Source: Qipengyuania_B sp965214525
GTDB taxonomy: Bacteria > Pseudomonadota > Alphaproteobacteria > Sphingomonadales > Sphingomonadaceae
Assembly: GCA_965214525.1 (NCBI GenBank)
Contig: OZ243959.1
Coordinates: 186,001-250,000 of the forward strand
Reading direction: 5' to 3'
Length of the DNA stretch: 64,000 nucleotides
A program made the translations under genes and the position numbers. Of this stretch, positions 7,805 through 16,768 are shown one piece after another. The notes beneath the pieces were generated by a model. It was given only the letters and a program-made list of their open reading frames with translations, was not told where the DNA came from and ran no database searches. Positions within the stretch are counted from its first letter, which is position 1, and each line of letters opens with the position of its first letter.

Positions 7805-7895
7805 TGGCGGAGCGGGTGGGATTCGAACCCACGATGAGCTTTTGACCCATACACACTTTCCAGGCGTGCGCCTTCGACCACTCGGCCACCGCTCC
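7805..7895 (-). tRNA. tRNA-Ser (anticodon GGA)
   Basis: On the minus strand the sequence folds as a class II tRNA. The acceptor arm GGAGCGG pairs with CCGCTCC, the D-arm region is GGCCGAGTGGTCGAAGGCG, the anticodon loop is CTGGAAA, a long variable arm follows, and the T loop is GGTTCGAATCC. A discriminator G and encoded CCA (7807-7805) follow. The length is 91 nt. It decodes UCC/UCU serine codons. Its 3' end points at the accessory zone, a common integration target. Confidence 0.97.
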
Positions 7896-8012
7896 GCAGA
7901 CCCTCGAACGCCGCGTGCCCTAATGCGGGTTGTCATGATGCGCAAGGCGCGCGCTCGAGCAGCGATGCGCAAGGCGCTGGCGGGGCGGGGAATTTGCTGG
8001 CATCGTGGCGGC

Positions 8013-9302
8013 ATGAAAACCCTCGCCATCATCGCGCTTGCCATGACCACGCCGCTGTCTGCGCAGGACGTCCCGCCTTCGCCCAACCAGATTGTCGCCG
8101 AGGCCGCGCCCGAGGAATGGGTGGGGATCGCGCCGGAAGACCTGCTGATGATGACGCTCGCGCCGGATCGTGATGGCAACGCGCGGCAGGTGGTCATCCA
8201 GTTGATGCCGCCGCCCTTCAGCCAGGGTTGGGTGGAGAACATCCGCACGCTGGCCAAGGCAGGCTGGTATGACGGGCTGAGCATCAACCGGGTGCAGGAC
8301 AATTACGTCGTGCAATGGGGCGACCCGGACGGCGAGGACGCGGTAAGGGCGAAGAAGCTGCCTGCGGGGCTGCGGGTGATGGGGGAGAGGGAGTTCATAG
8401 TCGATGCAGAAAAATTAAGCGGAATCGACGACTCCAATTTTAAACCTTCGGATGATGAAGCAAGCGAAACCGATCCTATAACGTCTGCGGCACTTGCAGA
8501 ACTTGAAAGAGTGTTCGCGGATCCCGTAGCGAGTGAATCCGACCATGAAGCTGCAATGGAACAATTCCTTGCTTCGGCCGGACTGGCCCCGGACGGCGAA
8601 CCCACACCGAGCGAAGTTCTCGCAATGATTTCAATATCATCGACACAAGCACCAGGCGCTCCCGAAGGTTGGCACCAACGTGACAGCTATGCGGAATGGG
8701 TCGAGTTCTGGCGAGGCTGGCCAATTGCGAACTACGAGGTGGGGCAGTGGACCGACCGGGAGGGAAATACGACTCCTGCGCCAAACGTACCCCGACATGA
8801 GGCTTACGGGTCGGGGTATTCCCATGAGGTGGAGGAAAGCTGGTTCTGGCCCGTTCATTGCTACGGCATGGTCGGCGTCGGGCGGAGCTATTCGCCGGAC
8901 ACCGGCTTCGGTGCGGAGCTGTACACCGTGATCGGCCATGCGCCGCGCCATCTCGACCGCAACATCGCGCTGGTCGGGCGGGTGGTGGAGGGGATCGAGC
9001 ACCTGTCCAGCCTCCCGCGCGGCACGGGCGATCTCGGCTTTTACGAAAGCGCGGAAGAGCGGGTGCCGATCCGCTCGATCCGCCTCGCCAGCGACTTGAC
9101 GGAAGCGGACCCGGCCTCAAGCAGCGAAGCGTTAGGCCAACAAACACGCCCTGGGTTCCAGTACCTCTCCACCGAAAGCGAGACCTTCGCCCGCTATGCC
9201 GAGGCACGCGCCAACCGGCGCGATCCGTTCTTCATCACCCCCGCCGGCGGCGCGGATATCTGCAACATCCCGGTGCCGGTGCGGCGTAGTCCCGCAAAGT
9301 GA
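8013..9302 (+). CDS. periplasmic cyclophilin-type peptidylprolyl isomerase with a large insert
   Basis: From the ATG at 8013 the 429-residue product has a signal peptide (MKTLAIIALAMTTPLSAQ) and a cyclophilin fold split in two. Residues about 58-115 (VVIQLMPPPFSQGWVENIRT, then GLSINRVQDNYVVQWGDPDG) match the N-terminal half. Residues about 285-370 (CYGMVGVGRSYSPDTGFG, then ELYTVIGHAPRHLDRNIALV and VEGIEHLSSLPRG) match the C-terminal half. It should catalyse proline cis-trans isomerisation in periplasmic protein folding. Between the halves lies an acidic, low-complexity insert encoded by clearly AT-richer DNA (about 8395-8640). The start was chosen for the signal peptide; longer frames run into the tRNA. 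Confidence 0.87.
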   Translation: MKTLAIIALAMTTPLSAQDVPPSPNQIVAEAAPEEWVGIAPEDLLMMTLAPDRDGNARQVVIQLMPPPFSQGWVENIRTLAKAGWYDGLSINRVQDNYVVQWGDPDGEDAVRAKKLPAGLRVMGEREFIVDAEKLSGIDDSNFKPSDDEASETDPITSAALAELERVFADPVASESDHEAAMEQFLASAGLAPDGEPTPSEVLAMISISSTQAPGAPEGWHQRDSYAEWVEFWRGWPIANYEVGQWTDREGNTTPAPNVPRHEAYGSGYSHEVEESWFWPVHCYGMVGVGRSYSPDTGFGAELYTVIGHAPRHLDRNIALVGRVVEGIEHLSSLPRGTGDLGFYESAEERVPIRSIRLASDLTEADPASSSEALGQQTRPGFQYLSTESETFARYAEARANRRDPFFITPAGGADICNIPVPVRRSPAK

Positions 9303-9825
9303 GTGCCTCTCCGACCTAAGGGCAGGCACGACGCCAACGTTTCGCTTGACAAGCATAACCTATATGGCTAAAAGCCTGCGCGCAACGGGTGCGGTAGCGG
9401 TTAGCGCTACGCTGCCGATACCGCGTTGATGGCCGGCGCTTGCCCGTCCCCGTTCCCACCGGGGCGAGCAACGCCACCGGCGGAAATCGGGAGTGGGGAC
9501 AACCGGGCCCCGCCACGCGAACATGGGGGTGTGCCTCCACGGCAAAGGGAGACGGGCGCCGGTCCGCATCCCGGCCGCCCGATCCCACAGGGCCGAACGA
9601 GAAGTTACGCGTGACGGCTTCTGGTCGTCGGCAAACAGTCACGCAAACAGCCACGCCCGTCGTGCTTCGGGCAATACCCGCGCCGGCCATCGCCCGTTCG
9701 CGTTATCATCTGCGCGCGCACCTTTTGCAACGCTCGCGCATGTCGGCGTCATCGTCCGGGTTCGCCGCCGGATGGCAAGGCGCATCCTGCGCAAAACACG
9801 TCTTGTCGTTAAAGCCACGGGCCCG
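9303..9825. other. 523-bp convergent intergenic region with strong secondary structure; possible ncRNA
   Basis: Two genes converge on this GC-rich region, yet it has a TTGACA (9346-9351, plus strand) with AT-rich sequence (TATATGGCTAAAAG) after it. Several strong stems follow: GCGCTTGCCCG with CGGGGCGAGCAACGC (about 9437-9473), CGGGCGCCGG with CCGGCCGCCCG (about 9553-9581), and GGTAGCG with CGCTACG (about 9392-9411). No good open frame fits. The layout suggests an independently transcribed structured RNA. I looked for RNase P, tmRNA and SRP RNA signatures and did not find them; 6S RNA cannot be excluded by eye. Confidence 0.3.
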
Positions 9826-11919
9826 TCACACCCGCTCCGCCTGGGCCACCGCGTCGCAGGATCGAAGCGCGCTCATGATGCGCCCCAGATGCGCCACGTC
9901 CTGCACTTCCAGCTCCACCTCGTAGGTGGTGAAGGGATGATCGAGCTGCGTCTGATCGAGCGATTTCACGTTGACGTGGTTCTTGGCGAAGATGATCGCC
10001 ATGTCGGCCAGCGTGCCGGGACGATCGTACAGCGTGATCCGCAAGCGCCCGACGGCTCCCCGCGACTGCGTTCCCCACGACAAATCGAGCCAGTCGGCGA
10101 CCGACCCTTCGGCCAGGCGACCACAACTCACGGCATGCACCTCCACCCCTTCGCCCGCGCGGCGCTGGCCCACGATCCTGTCGCCGGGCACCGGGTGACA
10201 GCAATTGGCCAGCTGGAAGCCGACCCCGGCGGTCAATCCGCGGATCGACAGCGGCCTTTTCTGCTGAGTCCAATCGTCGGGCTCGCGCGTCAACGCCGCC
10301 GTACAGCCGGGCAGCAAGGCTTCCATCACCTGGGTATCGGTTATCGCGGCAGAGCCGATGGCGTACATCAGCTCCTCCTCGTCGTCGTAGCCCAGCCGCT
10401 TGATCGCGTCGCGCGTGGCCTTCTTGCCGATCTTGGCAGGAACGCGCAGGGCGATCTCGTCGAACAGCTTGGCGCCGATCTCGCCGACCTCGGCCCGCTC
10501 GCGCGCGCGCACGGCCCGGCGGATGGCGGCGCGCGCCTTGCCGGTGACGACGAAGCCCAGCCATGCCAGCTGCGGCTCGGCCTCGTCATCCTTCAGGATC
10601 TGCACCACGTCGCCGTTCTGCAACGCAGTGCGCAGCGGCATGTGCCGGCCATTGATCCGCGCGCCCGCCATCTGGGCACCCAGATTGGTATGCACGGCGA
10701 ACGCGAAATCGACCGGCGTCGCCCCCCGGGGCAACTGGAACAGCGCACCCTTGGGCGTGAAAGCGAAGATGCGATCCTGGTAGACCGCCATCCGCGTATG
10801 TTCGAGCAGTTCCTCGGCATCGTGGCTTTCGTTCACGATCTCGATGAGGTCGCGCAGCCAGCCGACCTGGCCATCGGGCTTGTCGCCCTGCTTATAGGCC
10901 CAGTGCGCGGCCAGGCCGAATTCGTTCAGCCGATGCATCTCGCGGGTGCGGATCTGCACCTCCACCCGCATCGAATTCTCGTAGATGAGCGCGGTGTGGA
11001 GCGAGCGGTAGCCGTTGGTCTTGGGGGTCGAGAGGTAATCCTTGAAGCGCCCGGGAATGCATTGCCAGGTCGTGTGCAGCCTGCCCAGGGCAGCGTAGCA
11101 GTCGGCTTCCGTTTCGGTGACGACGCGAAACGCCATGATGTCAGTGATCTGCTCGAAGGTGACGTGGCGCTCGGCCATCTTGCGCCAGATGGAATAGGGA
11201 TGCTTCTCGCGGCCGGACACCTCGACGCTCAGGCCCGCTTCGGCCAGCGCCTGCTTGATGGCGAGCGCGATGGCATCCACCTGCCCGCCGTCCTGCGCGC
11301 GGATCTGCGCCAGCCGGTCGATGATCAGCCGGTGCGCTTCGGGTTCGAGATGCTCGAAGGCCAGCAGCTGCATCTCGCGCATGTATTCGTACATGCCCAC
11401 CCGCTCGGCCAGCGGGGCGTAGATATCCATCGTCTCGCGCGCGATACGCTGGCGCTTGGCTTCATTCTTGATGAAATGCAGCGTGCGCATATTGTGCAGC
11501 CGGTCGCCCAGCTTCACCAGGAGCACGCGAATATCCTCGCTCATCGCCAGCAGGAACTTGCGCAGGTTTTCCGCTGCGCGCTCGTTCTCGGGCATGGCCT
11601 CGATCTTCGAGAGCTTGGTCACGCCATCCACCAGCCGGGCGACTTCGGTACCGAAATGCGTCTCGATATCCTCGATCGTGGCAAGCGTATCCTCGACCGT
11701 GTCGTGCAACAGGGCGGTCGCGATGGTCTCCTGATCGAGTTGCAGGTCGGTCATCAGCCCGGCGACCTCGACGGGGTGGCTGAAATAAGGGTCGCCGCTG
11801 GCGCGCTTCTGGGTGCCGTGCTTTTGCACCGTGTAGACATAGGCGCGGTTAAGCATCGCCTCGTCGGCGTCCGGGGCGTATTCCTTGACTCGCTCCACCA
11901 GTTCGTATTGCCTCAGCAT
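9826..11919 (-). CDS. bifunctional (p)ppGpp synthetase/hydrolase (Rel/SpoT)
   Basis: This 697-residue long RSH protein both makes and degrades the stringent-response alarmone (p)ppGpp. In order it shows an HD hydrolase domain (His72-Asp73 in LLHDTVEDT, with DRLHNMRTL), a synthetase domain (FKDYLSTPKTNGYRSLHT), a TGS domain (about 385-445, VYQDRIFAFTPKGALFQLP) and a C-terminal ACT domain. The synthetase carries the charged RFKD form typical of bifunctional Rel/Spo rather than EXDD of mono-functional RelA. Alphaproteobacteria usually have only this one long RSH. The start is the ATG at 11919 (MLRQYELVERV), 18 codons after the frame opens. It is transcribed alone, divergent from gtrA. Confidence 0.95.
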   Translation of the reverse strand: MLRQYELVERVKEYAPDADEAMLNRAYVYTVQKHGTQKRASGDPYFSHPVEVAGLMTDLQLDQETIATALLHDTVEDTLATIEDIETHFGTEVARLVDGVTKLSKIEAMPENERAAENLRKFLLAMSEDIRVLLVKLGDRLHNMRTLHFIKNEAKRQRIARETMDIYAPLAERVGMYEYMREMQLLAFEHLEPEAHRLIIDRLAQIRAQDGGQVDAIALAIKQALAEAGLSVEVSGREKHPYSIWRKMAERHVTFEQITDIMAFRVVTETEADCYAALGRLHTTWQCIPGRFKDYLSTPKTNGYRSLHTALIYENSMRVEVQIRTREMHRLNEFGLAAHWAYKQGDKPDGQVGWLRDLIEIVNESHDAEELLEHTRMAVYQDRIFAFTPKGALFQLPRGATPVDFAFAVHTNLGAQMAGARINGRHMPLRTALQNGDVVQILKDDEAEPQLAWLGFVVTGKARAAIRRAVRARERAEVGEIGAKLFDEIALRVPAKIGKKATRDAIKRLGYDDEEELMYAIGSAAITDTQVMEALLPGCTAALTREPDDWTQQKRPLSIRGLTAGVGFQLANCCHPVPGDRIVGQRRAGEGVEVHAVSCGRLAEGSVADWLDLSWGTQSRGAVGRLRITLYDRPGTLADMAIIFAKNHVNVKSLDQTQLDHPFTTYEVELEVQDVAHLGRIMSALRSCDAVAQAERV

Positions 11920-12017
11920 CGTACCGTGAACGATGTGGGCAAACGCTGCATCAATGCAACGCAAAAAGCGCAAGCAGCGCTTGACGCGGTGCGGGCAAGT
12001 CTGCGCAAGCGCGCTTG

Positions 12018-12437
12018 ATGGCTTCTGCGCGCATCACCACGCTTATCGGGCAATTGCTGCGCTTCGGGGTATCGACCGGGTTCAGCGCGGCGATGTCGTT
12101 CGGCCTGCCCATCCTGCTGCACGAGCAGTTCGGCATGCCCGAGCGGATCGCCGTCGCCGCCGGGTTCGCGACTGCCTATGTCGGCAACCTGCTGCTGCTG
12201 CGCACGTTCGTCTTCCGGTCCAAGGGCGCGTGGAAGCGGGAAACCCTGCACTACATCGTCACCAACGGAGCGTTTCGGCTGGCGGAATACGGTGCCTTCC
12301 TGCTGCTGCTCGACCGGCTGGGGCTGGATTACCGGTTAAGCATCCTTGTCGTGCTGGGCATCTCGGCATGCGCCAAGTTCTTCGTCTATCGGCGGATCTT
12401 CGGCGGTTCCGGGCGGGGTGCCGTCACGGATACGTAG
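12018..12437 (+). CDS. GtrA family membrane protein
   Basis: This 139-residue protein has four predicted membrane helices (about 10-30, 38-58, 73-93 and 103-121) and the GtrA-like pattern of a small flippase-like protein (FGVSTGFSAAMSFGLPILL, ATAYVGNLLLLRTFVFRS). GtrA proteins are thought to move polyprenyl-phosphate-linked sugars across the inner membrane for cell-surface glycosylation. That fits the convergent polyprenyl glycosyltransferase next to it. ATG at 12018 directly follows a TTG, which could also serve. The 3' end overlaps the 3' end of the opposite glycosyltransferase gene by 102 bp. Confidence 0.85.
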   Translation: MASARITTLIGQLLRFGVSTGFSAAMSFGLPILLHEQFGMPERIAVAAGFATAYVGNLLLLRTFVFRSKGAWKRETLHYIVTNGAFRLAEYGAFLLLLDRLGLDYRLSILVVLGISACAKFFVYRRIFGGSGRGAVTDT

Positions 12438-13373
12438 GTCCAGTTCGAGCTGGCGCACGCGTTCCAGCGTCAGTTCCAGCAATTGCCGGTTGCGGCCCAC
12501 CAGATCGGCCAGCAGCCCGACCACGAAGGTCACCGCTCCCACCGTCAGCAACGCGCTGCCGATGACGAGCGACTGGATCTTGCCCGCCCCATCGGAGAAC
12601 AGGTAGAAATACAGGAACCGGATGATCGGGATGGCACCGGCCAGGGCAACGATAGCCCCGATCAGCGAGAATATCCGCAATGGCTGGTACATCGCGTACA
12701 TCAGTATCGTCGTCGCGCCCGATCGCTTGATGAAGCCCGAGATGGATTTGAACAATCGCGATTCGCGGGTCTTGGGATTGGTGCGGATCGGCACGCTGGC
12801 GACCGCCATGTTCTTGTTGCCGGCCTGGATCAGCATCTCGATCGTGTAGCTGAACGAGGAGACGATGTTCAGCCGCATCGCGGCCTGGCGCGAAATGGCG
12901 CGAAAGCCGCTGACCGCGTCGGGTATGCCGACGCCCGAAAAGGTACGCACCACGCTGCTGCCGAACCGCTGGAGCAGCCGCTTGCCGGGCGAGAAGTGCG
13001 CGATCTTGCCCGTCTGCCGGTCGCCGACCACGATCTCTGCCTCGTGGCGGATGATCGGCTGCACCAGCCTGGCGATGTCGGCACCGCAATACTGGTTGTC
13101 TCCGTCGGTGTTGACGATGATGTCGGCCCCGGCACCCAGCGCGAAGTCCAGCCCGCGCGCGAAACTGCGGGCAAGGCCCAGATTGGTGGCGTTGCGCAGC
13201 ACGTGATGCACGCCCAGTTCCCGGGCGAGCGCTGCCGTGCCGTCTTTCGAGCCATCGTCGATGACGAGATACTCGATGGTCGCGATACCGGGGATCGCTG
13301 TCGGCAGGTCGCGCACGGTCTCGCTCAGCGTGTCCCGCTCGTTATAGCAGGGGATCTGGATGATCAGCTTCAC
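12336..13373 (-). CDS. family 2 glycosyltransferase (polyprenyl/dolichol-phosphate sugar synthase-like)
   Basis: This 345-residue membrane glycosyltransferase has an N-terminal GT-A domain (KLIIQIPCYNERDTLSETV, YLVIDDGSKDGTAALA, then IIVNTDGDNQYCGADI with the metal-binding DxD-like acids) and VSGFRAISR further on. Two membrane helices follow at about 240-262 and 270-295. It likely transfers a sugar from a nucleotide donor to polyprenyl phosphate at the inner membrane, supplying the upstream membrane protein and/or GtrA. It starts at GTG (13373), overlapping the stop of the upstream gene by 4 nt (GTGA). The last 34 codons run into the 3' end of the opposing gtrA gene. Confidence 0.87.
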   Translation of the reverse strand: MKLIIQIPCYNERDTLSETVRDLPTAIPGIATIEYLVIDDGSKDGTAALARELGVHHVLRNATNLGLARSFARGLDFALGAGADIIVNTDGDNQYCGADIARLVQPIIRHEAEIVVGDRQTGKIAHFSPGKRLLQRFGSSVVRTFSGVGIPDAVSGFRAISRQAAMRLNIVSSFSYTIEMLIQAGNKNMAVASVPIRTNPKTRESRLFKSISGFIKRSGATTILMYAMYQPLRIFSLIGAIVALAGAIPIIRFLYFYLFSDGAGKIQSLVIGSALLTVGAVTFVVGLLADLVGRNRQLLELTLERVRQLELDLRIRDGTPPGTAEDPPIDEELGACRDAQHDKDA

Positions 13374-14953
13374 GCGGCGTGTTCCGCCTGGTTCCCTTCG
13401 ATCCGTCGATGAGGCTCCGCCGCGCGCCCCAATGCGGCGGCCACCGCCATCGTGACGAAGGGGACCAGCCAGACAAGGCGCATCTGGTAGCGCGCATGGG
13501 GCCCCGACAAGGCGCCGCAGATCGCCGCGTTGGCGATGACGCCGAACAGGATCAGGACGAGCAGACGCCATTGGCTATTGGACAGACCCTTGCCATCGCG
13601 AGCGACACGCAGCGCAAGCCATGCGAGGAAGATGACGCTGCCAAGCGTCGTCGCGATGCTGGCCCACACCGTGAACGCCGTTGGCATGGTGCGCTGTCCG
13701 GCGCGAGACTGCGCAATATCGCGCGCGATTGCCGTGGGATATTTATCGGCCAGATCGGCATGCGATACCACCGGCGGGTTGAAGTTCAGCAGGTTGAAGC
13801 TGACGAGCTGGCTGGCGAACGAGGTCAGCGAAACGCCGATGAGCGCGAACGGGTCATCGGCCAGCACAGCAGCGAAGAACCGCTTGTCTTCGCGCGCCAT
13901 GCGAGCCTGCGCTTGCGGGGCGGCGACCTGGAAGACCGCGCCGCCTTGCGCATCCTCGCTCCACAGGAAGGTGTCGCTGATCCTGGGCAGCCGGGTGCGA
14001 TGTTCGCATAGTGCCCAGGCGTCGGGATCGGCGGTGCAATCGCGTTGGAGGAATTCCGCGCCAGGGCCGGCGGCCGTCAGCCGGGCCGACAAGAAAGGGG
14101 GAGAAAACGGTTTCGTATCAAGGGCATGGGCGACCGACATGTTGAACGCCGCACTTGCCGCCAACCCGGTCGCCAGCACCGGCACGACCAGCGCGATGGG
14201 TCGCCAGATCGCACGTTTTCCTGTCGGGAAAGCACACTGCATGCCCACGCCCCCGATGGCCATCGCTGCGGCGATCAGCATGTGCGTGGTGTGGAACGTC
14301 GCGATGACGGCGGCGGCACCGATCAAGACGCTTCTCTCCGCCAGCGACAGATGCCGCCATAAAACGATGGAGGTTGCCAAGATGAGAATCAGCAGTCCCG
14401 AAAAGACGTCGGGCATCAGCATCGCGGTATAGAACGGGAGGGGGGTGAGCGCGATCAGCACGCCCAGCGCCGCGATTGGCCATTTGCGCTCCATTGCCGG
14501 TAATTGGCGCAGGATGATGCGCCCGCAAAACAACAGCAGGCCAGCGACCAGCAGCGCCTGCAGCAGCACCGCGCCCCACGGGCCCAACATCCGCATCGGG
14601 GCATAGAGCAGGAAGCCGTAATAGATCGACCGGCCAGTGAGCACCGGCCGGGTCGGACGCAGCGGCGGAGCCTGGACAGCTTGAGCAGGAGTGCTCGCCG
14701 CCGTGCCGGCACCCTGCGCCGTCGTCGCGGGGGCGGCAGGCTCAGCCATGGTCAGCCGATCCGACCATTCGGATGGCGACCCGGTGACGAAGACGGTGGC
14801 GGCATCCGCGCCGCGGATATAGGTGCTGGTGTCGGGAAACCAGAAGGGGCCGCCATTGACATAGGCAGGCCACAGCAGCGCGAGTGCCGTCGTGACGACC
14901 GCGATGGCTTGCAACAGGCGCTGGCTTAGAGGCATTCCCATCGAATTCATCAT
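13370..14953 (-). CDS. polytopic membrane protein, possibly a GT-C type glycosyltransferase
   Basis: The product has about 527 residues and roughly ten membrane helices. An acidic first loop (FWFPDTSTYIRGADAATVF) recalls the catalytic loop of GT-C glycosyltransferases, which use polyprenyl-linked donors. Translational coupling (GTGA) to the downstream polyprenyl-phosphate glycosyltransferase supports a role in surface glycosylation, but I do not recognise a named family. A Pro/Ala/Thr-rich periplasmic segment lies at about residues 70-100. The start is uncertain: ATG codons at 14953, 14950, 14941 and 14935 are all possible and none has a clear ribosome site. hemF lies upstream in the same direction, 149 bp away. 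Confidence 0.65.
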   Translation of the reverse strand: MMNSMGMPLSQRLLQAIAVVTTALALLWPAYVNGGPFWFPDTSTYIRGADAATVFVTGSPSEWSDRLTMAEPAAPATTAQGAGTAASTPAQAVQAPPLRPTRPVLTGRSIYYGFLLYAPMRMLGPWGAVLLQALLVAGLLLFCGRIILRQLPAMERKWPIAALGVLIALTPLPFYTAMLMPDVFSGLLILILATSIVLWRHLSLAERSVLIGAAAVIATFHTTHMLIAAAMAIGGVGMQCAFPTGKRAIWRPIALVVPVLATGLAASAAFNMSVAHALDTKPFSPPFLSARLTAAGPGAEFLQRDCTADPDAWALCEHRTRLPRISDTFLWSEDAQGGAVFQVAAPQAQARMAREDKRFFAAVLADDPFALIGVSLTSFASQLVSFNLLNFNPPVVSHADLADKYPTAIARDIAQSRAGQRTMPTAFTVWASIATTLGSVIFLAWLALRVARDGKGLSNSQWRLLVLILFGVIANAAICGALSGPHARYQMRLVWLVPFVTMAVAAALGRAAEPHRRIEGNQAEHAA

Positions 14954-15102
14954 ACGCGCGACTTCGTTTACTTGATCGTGGCGGGTGGCAGGACGGTTAC
15001 CGCCCTCTGCCTTAACGAAGGCATCCAAGCCATCCCTTTTACCATGAATCGAACGGCCGCTGCCATCGCGGGTGCCGCCCGGCCGCTGTAGCGGGTAGCC
15101 GA

Positions 15103-15960
15103 TCAGGTCCACACCGCGCGCGGTGGCAGGCTCATCAGGATGGCATCGATATTGCCACCGGTCTTCAGGCCGAACAGCGTGCCGCGGTCGTAGACCAGGT
15201 TGAATTCGGCGTAGCGCCCGCGCCATTCCCCTTGCGCCGCGATATCCGCAGGTGCGATCTCGCTCTTCATCCGGCGTCGCACCAACGCGGGGAAGACGTC
15301 GAGGAAGGCCTCGCCCACATCGCGGGTGAACGCAAAATGCCGGGCAAAATCCGCCGCATCGTCGCATTCGAGATGATCGTAGAAAATCCCGCCCACGCCC
15401 CGGTGCACCCCGCGATGGGGAATGAAGAAATATTCGTCCGCCCATTTGGAGAAACGCTCGTAATAGATCGGATTGTGGCCCGCGCAGGCAGCGCGCAGCC
15501 GCGCATGGAAATCGGCGGTGTCCGCCTCGTAGGGCAGAGGTGGATTGAGATCGGCCCCACCGCCGAACCAGGCCTTGCCCGTGACAAGGAAGCGCAGGTT
15601 CATATGCACGGCCGGTACGTGGGGGTTGGCCATATGGGCCACCAGGCTGATGCCCGTGGCGGTGAATGCGGGGTCGTCCGCGCTCGCCCCGTTGATCGTT
15701 GCGGCGAATTGCGGGGCGAACTTGCCGTGGACGGTGGAGACGTTGACGCCGACCTTTTCGAATACCGCGCCCTTCATCACCCCGCGTGTGCCGCCACCCG
15801 GGTCATCGTTCGCCTCTTCCTCGCGCCGCCAGTCGATGTAGGCGAATGCCGCATCCGATCCGGCCTCGCGCTCGATCGCCTCGAACTCGGTACAGATGCG
15901 GGTGCGCAGCCCTTCGAACCAGCGGCGGGCCTCGTCGATCTCGTCGGTCCAGTCGGTCAT
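15103..15960 (-). CDS. hemF: oxygen-dependent coproporphyrinogen III oxidase
   Basis: This 285-residue HemF converts coproporphyrinogen III to protoporphyrinogen IX with O2 in heme biosynthesis, in the cytoplasm. Conserved segments are visible: GGGTRGVMKGAVFEKVGVN, HMNLRFLVTGKAWFGGGADL, and AEFNLVYDRGTLFGLKTGG near the C terminus. The length is normal for the family. The start is the ATG at 15960 (MTDWTDEIDEARRWF); an upstream frame extension has no support. The PdeM-like gene starts divergently 47 bp away, so the promoters are packed back to back. Confidence 0.95.
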   Translation of the reverse strand: MTDWTDEIDEARRWFEGLRTRICTEFEAIEREAGSDAAFAYIDWRREEEANDDPGGGTRGVMKGAVFEKVGVNVSTVHGKFAPQFAATINGASADDPAFTATGISLVAHMANPHVPAVHMNLRFLVTGKAWFGGGADLNPPLPYEADTADFHARLRAACAGHNPIYYERFSKWADEYFFIPHRGVHRGVGGIFYDHLECDDAADFARHFAFTRDVGEAFLDVFPALVRRRMKSEIAPADIAAQGEWRGRYAEFNLVYDRGTLFGLKTGGNIDAILMSLPPRAVWT

Positions 15961-16007
15961 GCCGCGAAGTCTTGCCAAAGCCCGCGGGGCCGGGCAAGGG
16001 CGCGGGC

Positions 16008-16703
16008 ATGGTTCCCCTTTCGTTCGCCGATCAAGAATTTCTGCTGACCCGGGGCGGCGCGCTCTACTGGCCGCGAGAGAATGCGCTGCTGCTGGCCGAC
16101 CTGCATTTGGAGAAGGGCAGCTTTTTCGCCGGCACCGGGCAATTGCTGCCGCCGTACGACAGCCGCGAGACGCTCGACCGCGTGGCGCGTGCGATCCGCG
16201 AATCGGGCGCGCGGCGGGTGATCACGCTGGGCGACAATTTCCATGACGATGCCGGCGTTGCCCGGCTGGAACCGCATGCCTGCGGAATGCTGGAGGCGTT
16301 GACCCGGGCGATCGACTGGGTCTGGATCACCGGCAACCACGATGCCAGGATGTCCGCGCAATGTGGCGGCGATCTCTTGGCCGAGCTTGAACTTGGCGGC
16401 GTGGCGCTGCGCCATATCGCTCGTGCGGGAGAGACGGGGTACGAGATCTCGGGCCATTACCACCCCAAGCTGCAACTGACCGTGCAACGGCGCCGCATCC
16501 GCCGGCCATGCGCGGTGATCAGCGCCGGGCCACCGGGCGGGGCGGGGCGGATCGTCATGCCGGCATTCGGTGCGTTCACCGGCGGCATGGATGCGGCCGA
16601 TCCCGCGATCCTCAAGGCGATGCAACCCGCCTCGGCGATCGAGGCGATCCTGCCCGTCGGCGATCGGCTGGCGCGCTTCCCGATCTGGCAAAAAGCGGCG
16701 TAG
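16008..16703 (+). CDS. pdeM: PdeM-type metallophosphoesterase (ligase-associated DNA repair endonuclease family)
   Basis: This 231-residue calcineurin-like phosphoesterase has the metal-binding motifs in order: LLLADLHLEKG (DxH), ITLGDNFHDDAG (GDxxHD), WITGNHD (GNHD) and EISGHYHPK (GHxH). The closest described family is PdeM, proposed to act with the LigD-like ATP ligase and helicase of bacterial DNA damage repair. Those partners are not adjacent here. The protein is soluble. It starts with ATG at 16008; ATG or GTG codons further upstream would overlap the hemF promoter. It is divergent from hemF and followed by infC 78 bp later. Confidence 0.8.
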   Translation: MVPLSFADQEFLLTRGGALYWPRENALLLADLHLEKGSFFAGTGQLLPPYDSRETLDRVARAIRESGARRVITLGDNFHDDAGVARLEPHACGMLEALTRAIDWVWITGNHDARMSAQCGGDLLAELELGGVALRHIARAGETGYEISGHYHPKLQLTVQRRRIRRPCAVISAGPPGGAGRIVMPAFGAFTGGMDAADPAILKAMQPASAIEAILPVGDRLARFPIWQKAA

Positions 16704-16768
16704 GTGCGAACACTCTGGCGTATCGGTGCCGATGCGCCTACATAGCGCGCTTCCCTTTTGCCGATTTC

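Noticed and set aside
7791..8012. Upstream extension of the cyclophilin frame
   Set aside because: It runs through the tRNA-Ser gene and removes the signal peptide from the N terminus.
9493..12018. 841-codon plus-strand open frame
   Set aside because: It lies antisense to the bifunctional Rel/Spo gene, which has clear HD, synthetase, TGS and ACT motifs. High GC produces long shadow frames.
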